64,000 bases of DNA, taken from positions 62,001-126,000 of the forward strand of contig CBDETN010000027.1 in assembly GCA_965242915.1 (NCBI GenBank), read 5' to 3'. The notes under the pieces were generated by a model. It was given only the letters and a program-made list of their open reading frames with translations, was not told the origin of the DNA and made no database searches. The stretch comes from CAJXII01 sp965242915. GTDB lineage: Bacteria; Campylobacterota; Campylobacteria; Campylobacterales; Arcobacteraceae. A program made the position numbers and the translations under genes. Shown one piece after another: positions 55,462-64,000 of this stretch; within the stretch, counting starts at the first letter, position 1; each line of letters starts with the position of its first letter.

Positions 55462-57789
55462 TTATCTAAGCCCTATATTTAATTTATTATTTAACTCTTC
55501 TAAAACTGCATCCATCACTTTATTGATATCTTCCTCTTCTAAAGTTTTATCTTCTGATTGAAGTACAAATTTAATAGTTAAACTCTCATCATCTCCCAGT
55601 TTTTCATCACTATACACATCTACAAGATGAAATTGTTTAATCTCTTTAATCTTTAAAGTATTGATAATATTTTTAATCTCTTTATATTCCAAATTTGCAG
55701 GAGCGATGATACTTAAATCTCTTTTTGAAGATTGAAACTTAGAAATACCGACAGCTTGAATTAAATCATTTGATAATTTATCGAAATCAATTTCAGCTAT
55801 AAAAGTATCACCGTCTATATCAAAATCATCTGCAACGCTTGGATGAAGTTTATAAATAATCCCTACAGATTTTCCATCTATTAAAATATTTGCATTTTGA
55901 AAAGGGTGAATAAAATTATTTTCTATTGTCTGCAATGGTTCAAGTTCAAACTCACCGATACAATTAGAAACCTTTTGACTGAATCCAAAGAAATTTAAAT
56001 TTTCAGGTTTACCGTTATTAGATATTGATTCGTGCTCTTTTTCACCACTAAAAATAAATCCTAAACTTTTTGATTCTTCTCTATTTTTATTAAAAACTAC
56101 ACCTATTTCAAAAAATGCAATTGATTTAAAACCTTGTTTGGCATTATGAGAAACTGCATTTACTAAATTAAGTGCCAGTGTTGTTCTAAAAGTATTTAGT
56201 TCATTTGTTATTGGATTTAAAATATCTAATTTTTCCTGCACAACTTCAAAACCGTATTTAAGCAATAATTGCCTTTGTGCAAATACATAAGTGATAGTTT
56301 CATAAAAACTGTTTGAAATTGCTTTTGCTCTTAAACGATTATTTAAAATTAATTTTTGTGTAGTTGTATTGATTCTGTTTACTTCATCAATTAATAAAGG
56401 TTTAGCCTTAATATTATCAATTCCTACAATTCTTACTATCTCTTCAGTTATATCTGCAATATTTACAATATCGTGTCTAAAAGATGGAATAGTTATACTG
56501 ATAACATTATTTCCACTATTTTTAACTTGACATCCAAGAGAAGTCAATATATTGACGATCTTTGCTTTTGGAATACTTTGGCCAATAATAGAATTAATCT
56601 TAGAAATTTTTGCAACTAAAACTTTCTCTTTAATATCTTCAATATATTGTTCACTGCCATTAAAAATAGTACCGCCAAATGCAGATACAAGATGAGCAAG
56701 ATAGTCAATACCACTGTCTAAATGTGTTTCACTTCCTCTAGAAGCTTTATAATAAACATCACCGGTTTTTATTTTTTTATCAAAAACTTTTTGTGCTAAA
56801 ATATCAGGGGCTGTATAACTAGCTTCTAAAATTACTAAATTATCTTCTTTTGAAATATGTCCGGCTTCTACACCAATAATACTTAATGGTATATCACCGA
56901 TTACATTATCAAAACCATTTTCATCTGTAGATACACACAATGAAACCATCTTATTATTTTCATTATGTTTTGCGATTGCTTTTGTGTAAACATTAAGTAA
57001 TACACCGGTTGCATGAGTAGAATAAGCAATTGCTGTTTCTATATCGGTATTTTTATCAACCCCAACAATTGCCATTCTTATTTTATATATTAAAGGCAAT
57101 CTGAATTTAGTGATATCCGCTGCTGTATAGATTAAATTAGAGTTAATATCATTATCACATTTAATATCTAAAACTTGTCCGATACCTATATTGTTACTTA
57201 CAGTAATTGCTTCAAATTTATAAAAAGATATATCAAAATATGTACTTAACTCTCGTGCGATCCCATTAATACTAAGACAATCACCTCTATTAGCTGTTAA
57301 CTCAATTTCAATACTTTCAAAATTTAATGCAGAATATTCATTTAATTCTTTACCAATTTCAAGTTCCCCTATAGAATCATCAAGTTCTAAAATTCCATCA
57401 TTTAAAGCAGGAAGACCAATTTCAGTGGAGCTGCAAATCATACCATTTGAATCTACACCTCTAAGTTTCGCTTTTTTAATTTTAAAGTTTTCTCCTAAAA
57501 CACAACCAACTACAGCAACCGGTACAAATTGTCCTTGTGCCACATTAGAAGCTCCACAAACTATTTGAACAACCTCTTTGCCTACATTTACTTGACAAAC
57601 ATTTAATTTATCAGCATCCGGATGTTTAACACACTCTAATACTTCTCCAACTACTACACCATTTGGGATAAATAGTTTTTCAACATTTTCAACTTCAAGT
57701 CCAATTGAATTTAATGCCTCACAAATTGTTTTAGTTGATATTTTTGAAATATCTATAAATTCTTGTAACCAATTTCTTGTAACTATCAT
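55462..57789 (-). CDS. pheT: Phenylalanyl-tRNA synthetase beta subunit
   Basis: 775 residues. N-terminal tRNA-binding OB domain (GVVVGEVLECVKHPDADKLNVCQV), B3/B4 editing domain, B5, core, and the C-terminal FDX-ACB domain (ISKFQSSKRDLSIIAPANLEY). Overlaps pheS by 4 bases. Confidence 0.96.
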   Translation of the reverse strand: MIVTRNWLQEFIDISKISTKTICEALNSIGLEVENVEKLFIPNGVVVGEVLECVKHPDADKLNVCQVNVGKEVVQIVCGASNVAQGQFVPVAVVGCVLGENFKIKKAKLRGVDSNGMICSSTEIGLPALNDGILELDDSIGELEIGKELNEYSALNFESIEIELTANRGDCLSINGIARELSTYFDISFYKFEAITVSNNIGIGQVLDIKCDNDINSNLIYTAADITKFRLPLIYKIRMAIVGVDKNTDIETAIAYSTHATGVLLNVYTKAIAKHNENNKMVSLCVSTDENGFDNVIGDIPLSIIGVEAGHISKEDNLVILEASYTAPDILAQKVFDKKIKTGDVYYKASRGSETHLDSGIDYLAHLVSAFGGTIFNGSEQYIEDIKEKVLVAKISKINSIIGQSIPKAKIVNILTSLGCQVKNSGNNVISITIPSFRHDIVNIADITEEIVRIVGIDNIKAKPLLIDEVNRINTTTQKLILNNRLRAKAISNSFYETITYVFAQRQLLLKYGFEVVQEKLDILNPITNELNTFRTTLALNLVNAVSHNAKQGFKSIAFFEIGVVFNKNREESKSLGFIFSGEKEHESISNNGKPENLNFFGFSQKVSNCIGEFELEPLQTIENNFIHPFQNANILIDGKSVGIIYKLHPSVADDFDIDGDTFIAEIDFDKLSNDLIQAVGISKFQSSKRDLSIIAPANLEYKEIKNIINTLKIKEIKQFHLVDVYSDEKLGDDESLTIKFVLQSEDKTLEEEDINKVMDAVLEELNNKLNIGLR

Positions 57790-58781
57790 CTAAACTGTCC
57801 TAATAATCTAATATCACTGTCAAACAGAGATCTTAAATCTCCTATTTTATGAATCAACATTGCAAATCTCTCAATACCCAAACCAAATGCATAACCGCTT
57901 ACATCTTTATATCCAACCGCTTTAAATACATTTTCATCAACTATTCCACAACCAAGCACTTCAAGCCAACCTGAATGTGAACAAACTCTGCAGCCTTTTC
58001 CTTCACAAAAAATACAACTGATATCTACTTCGGCTGACGGTTCGGTGAATGGGAAAAACGAAGATCTAAATCTAACTTCTATATCACCAAACATATATTG
58101 TAAAAATTCTACCATCATATGTTTTAAATTGGCAAAAGAAATTTTATCTTCAACATCTACAACCAATCCTTCGATCTGATTAAACATAGGAGTATGTGTA
58201 AGGTCAAAATCTTTTCTAAATACATTACCCGGAGCTATCATTCTAATTGGTGGTTTTACACTCATCATTGTTCTTATTTGCACAGGAGATGTATGTGTTC
58301 TTAAAACCGCTCCATCTTTACAATAAAAGGTATCCTGCATATCTCGTGCCGGATGATATTTTGGTAAATTCAGAGCTTCAAAATTATGAAAGTCATCTTC
58401 AACCAAAGGTCCCTCTTCAACTGAAAAGTTTAAGTTTTGAAAATAAGTTGTAATTTTATCCATAGTATCAAGTACCGGATGAAATGCAGCTGTTTTCGTT
58501 GTTGAATTAAATTTAGTAACATCAATATGTTCAGCTTTTAATTGTTCATTTAATGCAACAGCCATTAAAATAGTTTTTTTATTTTCTAAAGCTTCATGAA
58601 CTTTTGTTTTTTGTTCATTAAGATTTTGCGCAAATGCTTTCTTCTGCTCATTTGGAACATCTTTCATTTTAGCAAATTGGGCAGTTAAAACACCTTTTTT
58701 ACCTAAAATTTCTATCCGTATATTTTCCAATACTTCTAATGAAAACGACGCTTCAATTTTTTCTAACCATTCTTTTATCAA
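57786..58781 (-). CDS. pheS: Phenylalanyl-tRNA synthetase alpha subunit
   Basis: 331 residues. Class II motif 2 RTHTSPVQIRTM, FNQIEGLVVD, RSSFFPFTEPSAEVDISC and motif 3 GLGIERFAML. CIFCEGKGCRVCSHSGW is a zinc-like Cys cluster seen in many PheS. Helical coil at the N-terminus binds tRNA. Confidence 0.96.
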   Translation of the reverse strand: MIKEWLEKIEASFSLEVLENIRIEILGKKGVLTAQFAKMKDVPNEQKKAFAQNLNEQKTKVHEALENKKTILMAVALNEQLKAEHIDVTKFNSTTKTAAFHPVLDTMDKITTYFQNLNFSVEEGPLVEDDFHNFEALNLPKYHPARDMQDTFYCKDGAVLRTHTSPVQIRTMMSVKPPIRMIAPGNVFRKDFDLTHTPMFNQIEGLVVDVEDKISFANLKHMMVEFLQYMFGDIEVRFRSSFFPFTEPSAEVDISCIFCEGKGCRVCSHSGWLEVLGCGIVDENVFKAVGYKDVSGYAFGLGIERFAMLIHKIGDLRSLFDSDIRLLGQFR

Positions 58782-58927
58782 GAATATCTCCTATGCTTTT
58801 TTCTATATATTTTGCGATTGTATCTACATATTCATTATAGTTTGGTTATATGCTGTATCCAAAAGTAAAATTAAAGCATCAAAAAGATATAATCTCTTAA
58901 ATTATAGATATTTAAGGATTAAAATAA

Positions 58928-59170
58928 ATGGATATTTTATTGGCAAGAAAAGAGCTTACGAATAAGCCGAAGAAAGTTAAACTTTCAAAATTAAAAGACA
59001 AAGTAAAGGCAAGTGAAAACGAAATTTATTACTTCGACAGAGACAACTCTCATAAAAATATGATGGCTTTAGTTGACAGCTTTGAAGCTGACGGGTACAA
59101 TGTACACTTTAGAGAAGTTAAGTATGGTTTATCTGATGAGGAGTATATGTACGAAGTACATATAATGTAA
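58928..59170 (+). CDS. HP0268-family small protein (putative nicking nuclease)
   Basis: 80 residues. Matches the H. pylori HP0268 layout: charged start (MDILLARKEL), IYYFDRDNSHKNMMALVDSF, and FREVKYGLSDEEYMYEVHIM. HP0268 has a Smr-like fold with reported nicking endonuclease and RNase activity. As in H. pylori (HP0269), it directly precedes miaB. Confidence 0.75.
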   Translation: MDILLARKELTNKPKKVKLSKLKDKVKASENEIYYFDRDNSHKNMMALVDSFEADGYNVHFREVKYGLSDEEYMYEVHIM

Positions 59171-59183
59171 TAAACTACTACCA

Positions 59184-60548
59184 ATGGGAAAAGTAGCGAA
59201 TAGCGGTTATGAAGTATGCAGCGAAGCAAACTCACACTTGCAAAACTTTCCGCGAAAAAAACTTTTTATAGAAACTCTGGGGTGTCAAATGAACTCCAGA
59301 GATACTGAACACATAATCGCTGAATTAAACACTCACAACAACTACACTACTACTGATATTTTAGAAGAAGCAGACCTTATTATTATTAATACTTGTTCTG
59401 TAAGAGAGAGACCTGTCGCAAAACTTTTCAGCGAATTAGGTCAGTTTAAAAAGTTAAGAAAAGCCGGTGCCAAAATAGGTGTGTGCGGATGTACTGCAAG
59501 TCACCTTGGGCGCGATATTATTAAAAGAGCTCCTTATGTTGATTTTGTAGTGGGGGCTAGAAATGTATCTAAAATTTCAGAAGCCATAAAAACTAAAGGT
59601 ACTGTTGAGATTGATATAAATCACGATGAAACTACTTATGAATTTTCCGATTATAGAAATTCACTTTATAGAGCAAGTGTAAATATCTCTTTAGGCTGTG
59701 ATAAAAGCTGTACTTACTGTATCGTTCCTGCTACTCGCGGTGAGGAGATAAGCATCCCTCCTGAGATTATCTTAGGTGAGATTAAAAAAGCTGTTGATAA
59801 AGGCGCTAAAGAGGTATTTTTATTAGGTCAAAATGTAAATAACTATGGTAAATATTTTAGTGATAAAAATATAAAATCTAATTTTACAAAACTTTTACAA
59901 GATGTTTCTAAAATTGACGGAGTTGAAAGAATTAGGTTCACTTCCCCTCACCCGCTTCATATGGATGATGAATTTATACAAGAGTTTGCTTCCAATCCGA
60001 AAATTTGTAAATCGATACATATTCCTTTACAAAGCGGCAATACTAAAGTCCTAAAAGAGATGAAAAGAGGATATACAAAAGAGTGGTTTTTAAAAATTTG
60101 TGACAAAATAAAAGCTTTGGTACCTGATGTTAGAATTACTACAGATATCATTGTAGGTTTTCCGGGGGAAAGCGATGAAGAGTTTGAAGATACTATAGAT
60201 GTCATAAACAAAGTTAAATTTGACCAAATTTTTAATTTCAAATATTCAGCTCGTCCAAATACACAAGCCCAAACTATGACAAATACAATTGACAATGAAA
60301 CCGCAACTAAAAGATTAACTCAAGTGATTGAGTTACATAAACTTCATCAATCAGAACTTATGGCTTCAAATGTTGGAAAAACTATGAAAGTGTTTTTTGA
60401 AGATTTAAAACCAAATGGTGAAGTTATGGGATTTAGTGATAACAATATCCAAGTTTTTGTAAAAGGCAGTGAAGAGTTACTTGGACAAATAGTTGATGTA
60501 AAAATTATATCTAACAGTAGAACTTCATTAAAAGGTGAAATTATTTAG
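59184..60548 (+). CDS. miaB: tRNA-2-methylthio-N6-dimethylallyladenosine synthase
   Basis: 454 residues. The methylthiotransferase domain has ETLGCQMNSRDTEHI and GVCGCTASHLG; the radical SAM cluster is GCDKSCTYCIVPATRGEE; a TRAM domain ends the protein. The N-terminal 25 residues (MGKVANSGYEVC...) are unusual and lack a good ribosome binding site, so the true start may be further in, nearer KKLFIETLGCQ. Confidence 0.93.
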   Translation: MGKVANSGYEVCSEANSHLQNFPRKKLFIETLGCQMNSRDTEHIIAELNTHNNYTTTDILEEADLIIINTCSVRERPVAKLFSELGQFKKLRKAGAKIGVCGCTASHLGRDIIKRAPYVDFVVGARNVSKISEAIKTKGTVEIDINHDETTYEFSDYRNSLYRASVNISLGCDKSCTYCIVPATRGEEISIPPEIILGEIKKAVDKGAKEVFLLGQNVNNYGKYFSDKNIKSNFTKLLQDVSKIDGVERIRFTSPHPLHMDDEFIQEFASNPKICKSIHIPLQSGNTKVLKEMKRGYTKEWFLKICDKIKALVPDVRITTDIIVGFPGESDEEFEDTIDVINKVKFDQIFNFKYSARPNTQAQTMTNTIDNETATKRLTQVIELHKLHQSELMASNVGKTMKVFFEDLKPNGEVMGFSDNNIQVFVKGSEELLGQIVDVKIISNSRTSLKGEII

Positions 60549-61180
60549 TGAAACAAAATATAAAATATTTTATTCAGGTAATTTTATTACCCTATATTTT
60601 AAGTTTATTTGTAAGATTTATTTATCTTACAAATAAAAGAATATTTCATTTTCCAGCAGAAGTACCCAAAAAACCATTTATATTAGCTATGTGGCACGGT
60701 CAACTTTTAATGCAGCCTTTAAATTATAGAAAATTTAAACCAGATGGTAACCTAAAAGCAATTATCAGTCACCATAGAGATGGGGAAACTATACAAAAAA
60801 TTATTAATTTTTTAGGTGTTGATGCCATTAGAGGCTCATCATCAAAAGGTGGAGCAAAAGCATTGTTACAAGCAATTAAAACTATTAAAAATGGGTCAGA
60901 TGTAGCAATAACTCCTGACGGTCCAAGAGGTCCTATACATGAAATTGCAGATGGTATTGTAGCTATTTCACAAAAAACAGGTGCCGAGATATTAACTTGC
61001 AGTATTAAAGCTTCTAAATTTTGGCAATTAAAATCGTGGGATAAATTTATAATTCCAAAACCTTTTGGTATAATTGATTTTTATATAAATGAACCTTTTA
61101 ATGTATTAGATTTAACAATGGAAGAAGCTAAAGAAGTTATAAAAAAGAATATGAGAGGAAGAGTAGATGTTGCAAGATAA
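60548..61180 (+). CDS. DUF374-family lysophospholipid acyltransferase-like protein
   Basis: 210 residues, GTG start overlapping the miaB stop. The N-terminal membrane segment precedes ILAMWHGQLLM (H as the acyltransferase His), IRGSSSKGGAKAL and ITPDGPRGP. Probably acts on lipid A or phospholipid precursors at the inner membrane; the substrate is unknown. The H. pylori miaB neighbour HP0270 is of this family. Confidence 0.85.
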   Translation: MKQNIKYFIQVILLPYILSLFVRFIYLTNKRIFHFPAEVPKKPFILAMWHGQLLMQPLNYRKFKPDGNLKAIISHHRDGETIQKIINFLGVDAIRGSSSKGGAKALLQAIKTIKNGSDVAITPDGPRGPIHEIADGIVAISQKTGAEILTCSIKASKFWQLKSWDKFIIPKPFGIIDFYINEPFNVLDLTMEEAKEVIKKNMRGRVDVAR

Positions 61181-62762
61181 AAATGCACAATATGTAAATA
61201 TCAAACAATTCGATAAACAGCTCAAGGTTGATAATCAGATATTAGACAATGGTAAAATCATCAAAACTGAGCACTCATCATTTTTAGTTGAAAATCAATT
61301 ATCAAGCGATGCAATTAATAAATTAAATATCTTGCAAAAAAATGTCAATAAAACATATTTAACAACCATATGTGAAAGTTTAAACCAAAAAATTGTAGAT
61401 GATGAATTTATTGACAATGATTTTAAAATTAGAAAATTAACTTCACATCTAAATGTAGCAATTCCAAAAAATGACCTCTCAAAGAACGAACAGTATTTTA
61501 CCTATACCGGTATTGATTATATTTTTTCACCTTTTAATATCCTTTATAATCATATTTTAACACATGGAGCGAATACAAATTCTCTAAATATATTAATTTT
61601 AAACAATACTATCTATGCTTTAATTTTAAATGATCAACAAAAAATCATTTACAGTTCGATTAAAACTTTAACTGCTTTTGATGATATTCAAAATTCTGAA
61701 TTTTTTACTGACGGAATTGAAGGTCAACAACTCTTTGATGAAGTACACTCATTAGAGATACAAGAAGCATTGACATCTATTACTACTGAATTTTATGAAT
61801 CTGAAAAAGATGAAATATTTTGTGAAAGTATTACTATTTTTTATACTGTTAAACAATTGAACGATGAGCAGTTAGCTAAAATAGAAGAGACTCTTATGTT
61901 AGAAATCGAATATTCAACAATTTTAATTGATGATTATCTTTTTTCATTATCAAAGCAGCTGCATGTATCTACATATAGTTTTACGACCCCGCGAAAAAAA
62001 GAAAAAAAAAGATCATTTTTAATATGGATACTTGGAGCAGTACTTAGTACCGTTTTAGTTGCCGGTGTCTTATATTTTATGCAAGTACAAGAGGAAGCAG
62101 AGATAAAGAGATTAAAAGAAGAAAAACAAGCAAAAATAATCGCTGACAAAAAAGCTCAGGCTGCTAAAATAAAATTGCCAAATCACAAAATGAAAAATGA
62201 AAAAATATCGCAATTACTATTAAATCTTTTTGATATTATTCCATATAATGCAGTTTTAAATGAATTACAACTGCTAAAAAGAGATTCAACTATTGTATGT
62301 AGTTTCTTACAAAAAGATACTTTTACAAAAGATATGCAGCCAAAACTTTTAAAACTTTATAAAACTTCCGACATACTTCTGATACAACATAATAAACCTA
62401 CATATAATGCAATTATTGCTTTGTCACAACTTTTACCTCAAAAATTATCAGCAAGACAAATTCAACCAAATTATAGACACACTAAGTTTATATCAGAGAG
62501 TAAAGTTATAAATCAATTAAAAGCTTTTTTACCAAAAGACTCTAAAGTAGTATTTAAGTCTAAGCAAAAATCTAAGTTTTTAACATATAACTTTAATGTT
62601 TCAACTACCCTAAAAACTCCCAAAGATTTTTTTAACTTTGTTGAGCAATTAAATAAAAAGAATTATTCTTTAAATATAATATATCCATTAGAATTTGCAC
62701 AAACTACTAAAGGACTTGAAACAATTTTTAATTTACAATTTCATCAGTTCCAAAGTAAATAA
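61167..62762 (+). CDS. Single-span membrane protein of unknown function
   Basis: 531 residues, overlapping the previous gene by 14 bases. About residues 1-270 are cytoplasmic, followed by a basic PRKKEKKR stop-transfer, one membrane segment (FLIWILGAVLSTVLVAGVLYF), a coiled coil rich in E/K, and a periplasmic-looking C-terminal part. Layout (cytoplasmic domain, span, coil, domain) resembles GspL/PilM-PilN-like assembly proteins, but I do not recognise the sequence. Convergent to tilS with a 19-base overlap. Confidence 0.7.
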   Translation: MLQDKNAQYVNIKQFDKQLKVDNQILDNGKIIKTEHSSFLVENQLSSDAINKLNILQKNVNKTYLTTICESLNQKIVDDEFIDNDFKIRKLTSHLNVAIPKNDLSKNEQYFTYTGIDYIFSPFNILYNHILTHGANTNSLNILILNNTIYALILNDQQKIIYSSIKTLTAFDDIQNSEFFTDGIEGQQLFDEVHSLEIQEALTSITTEFYESEKDEIFCESITIFYTVKQLNDEQLAKIEETLMLEIEYSTILIDDYLFSLSKQLHVSTYSFTTPRKKEKKRSFLIWILGAVLSTVLVAGVLYFMQVQEEAEIKRLKEEKQAKIIADKKAQAAKIKLPNHKMKNEKISQLLLNLFDIIPYNAVLNELQLLKRDSTIVCSFLQKDTFTKDMQPKLLKLYKTSDILLIQHNKPTYNAIIALSQLLPQKLSARQIQPNYRHTKFISESKVINQLKAFLPKDSKVVFKSKQKSKFLTYNFNVSTTLKTPKDFFNFVEQLNKKNYSLNIIYPLEFAQTTKGLETIFNLQFHQFQSK

Positions 62763-63700
62763 TCTATAGTAGATAAATAACTTCTCATATTGTTTGGGAT
62801 GTTATTTATTCTACATTTCTCTTTAAATTCTTTTTTCATTTTCTTATCACATTTTGGAGCTATCCATATTTGATATGGTGTGATAGAAATGGCGATTTTA
62901 TCGCTTATGATAATCTCTTTTTGTGATAAAATTTCATCACGAGTTGCTTTGCTGATTAAAATACCACGGCGCTTTAATTCTCTGTCAATAAGTCTAATAG
63001 CAATATTTTCATCGTCTACATTCCAATCAAAGATGGTTAAATCATCTTTGATATAAGTGGTTACTTTTCGAAGTAGTGAGTTTTTGTCTTTATCCAAATA
63101 TTCAAAACTTCTTTTAACACCTTGACTGAATTCATCTAAAAATTTATCACTGTAATTTGTCCTAAAATGATTTCGTTTATATTTTATATCAAAGTTTGAC
63201 TGGTCAACAAAATATTTTATATCTTTTTTATCCAAATATTCTTGCAGCTCTTTTTTTGCATAATTTAAAAGCGGTCTGTGTATGCTGTAAGTATCTTTTA
63301 TTTCAAGTGCTTCAAGTCCAATAAGTTCAACTAAACCGGCACCTTTACTCATTTGCATCAAAAACCATTCAAACTTGTCATTTAATTGATGAGCAGTTAA
63401 TAAAGTTTGATATCTTTCTTTTTTAATTATCTCTTCAAAAAACTTATATCTAAAATCTCTTGCTTTTTTTTCACTAAATTTTGAAGTAGTTGGAAATTTT
63501 TTTAAAAAGCATTTTTTATTGTAAAGTTTAGCCAACTTCTTCGCATACTCAACCTCATCTTTTGATTGTTTTCTTTGCCCGTAATCAACTATTGCTATAT
63601 CAAATTTAATATTTTTTTCTAATAACATAAAAAATAAAGCAGTAGAATCAACACCTGCACTAAATGCCAATAAGTTCTTTTTATTTGATAATTGTTCCAA
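62744..63700 (-). CDS. tilS: tRNA(Ile)-lysidine synthase
   Basis: 318 residues, TTG start. The PP-loop reads FSAGVDSTALFF (SxGxDS). AHQLNDKFEWFLMQMSKGAGL and RPLLNYAKKELQEYLDKKDI are TilS marks. Makes lysidine at the wobble base of tRNA-Ile(CAU), essential. Its start overlaps the rimO end by 20 bases. Confidence 0.93.
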   Translation of the reverse strand: MEQLSNKKNLLAFSAGVDSTALFFMLLEKNIKFDIAIVDYGQRKQSKDEVEYAKKLAKLYNKKCFLKKFPTTSKFSEKKARDFRYKFFEEIIKKERYQTLLTAHQLNDKFEWFLMQMSKGAGLVELIGLEALEIKDTYSIHRPLLNYAKKELQEYLDKKDIKYFVDQSNFDIKYKRNHFRTNYSDKFLDEFSQGVKRSFEYLDKDKNSLLRKVTTYIKDDLTIFDWNVDDENIAIRLIDRELKRRGILISKATRDEILSQKEIIISDKIAISITPYQIWIAPKCDKKMKKEFKEKCRINNIPNNMRSYLSTIDYLLWN

Positions 63701-64000
63701 CTAATTTATCCCCTACCAACTCAGTTATTTTAGCTGTATAAATATGCCCAAATTTTATCTGACCACCTATCTCATTGTCATTTATATAAATCTCTCCATC
63801 AATATCAGGTGCCCACATTAATTTTCTGGCACTCAGTAAATATTCATGCTCATCACTCTCTCCATCTACAACTATCTCAAAAGTTTTCCCAACTTCTGCT
63901 TCTAAACTTTTATGTGTAGTTTGTGAAATAATATCTCCTAAAATTTCAGCCCTTTGGTCTATAATTTCTTGATCAACTTTTTCTTCAAGTTTAAATGCCC
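63681..64000 (-). CDS. rimO: Ribosomal protein S12 methylthiotransferase RimO, C-terminal end
   Basis: The last 106 residues are present; the radical SAM part lies right of base 64000. LSARKLMWAPDIDGEIYIND and KFGHIYTAKITELVGDKLVGTI match the RimO TRAM domain. Methylthiolates Asp of ribosomal protein S12. Coupled to tilS. Confidence 0.88.
   Translation of the reverse strand, partial: AFKLEEKVDQEIIDQRAEILGDIISQTTHKSLEAEVGKTFEIVVDGESDEHEYLLSARKLMWAPDIDGEIYINDNEIGGQIKFGHIYTAKITELVGDKLVGTIIK

Overview
The window is a low-GC chromosome segment of a member of the Campylobacterota (Epsilonproteobacteria), most probably an Arcobacter-like genus. Evidence for the group: a fused ispDF followed by an HP1021/Cj1608-type atypical response regulator and pgpA; an HP0268-like gene next to miaB; the futalosine menaquinone gene mqnE; a bc1 complex with a dihaem c1 subunit; and IlvD, ThiC and RpsA of the forms usual in this phylum. 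No tool was run, so the genus is an inference.

Layout. 1-995: 5' part of ilvD (minus). 1064-1350: a consensus promoter, tRNA-Leu(UAA) and tRNA-Ser(UGA). 1354-10044: a small genomic island in the 3' end of tRNA-Ser, bounded by a 20-bp direct repeat (1334-1353 and 10025-10044). The island holds a nest of insertion sequences (an IS30-type element inside an IS3-type element, which sits against the start of an IS21-type element), three small unknown genes, a structured intergenic RNA or terminator region, an unknown 280-residue protein with weak resemblance to phage nuclease-like domains, a second IS30 copy, the truncated integrase, a second IS3 element and a HigBA/RelBE-like toxin-antitoxin pair. 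10073-12869: an AAA_14-type ATPase, an unknown gene and a lone DppB-like permease.

12888-31254 is mostly housekeeping: acpS, ruvX, a MetF-like reductase, serB, mqnE, alaS, trxA, trxB, dapB, purF, a TIGR01212-type radical SAM gene, a GGDEF gene wrecked by a third (internally deleted) IS30 copy, the petABC-cytochrome c operon, rsmE, moeA and queC. 31299-39179 holds an ankyrin-repeat protein, era, a haem-sensor/GGDEF/EAL gene broken by two frameshifts, and a three-gene type II secretion/pseudopilus-like set (a GspL-like gene with two apparent frameshifts, a GspM/PilO-like gene and a GspE ATPase). 39256-64000 is again core: mrp, thiC, ispDF-HP1021-pgpA, def-clpP-tig, lpxH-like, argC, greA, efp, serA, rpsA, ispH, aroA, pheT, pheS, then HP0268-like, miaB, a DUF374 acyltransferase, an unknown membrane protein, tilS and the 3' end of rimO.

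How the genes work together: two long minus-strand runs (44.5-47.0 kb and 47.1-58.8 kb) join protein folding, maturation and translation genes with isoprenoid, shikimate and serine synthesis. The pet operon is the respiratory block. moeA/queC, thiC, mqnE and the iron-sulfur carrier mrp are cofactor genes. Genuine novelty is concentrated in the tRNA-Ser island and in the decaying signalling/secretion stretch at 34.1-37.1 kb. I found no CRISPR array, no prophage structural genes and no rRNA.
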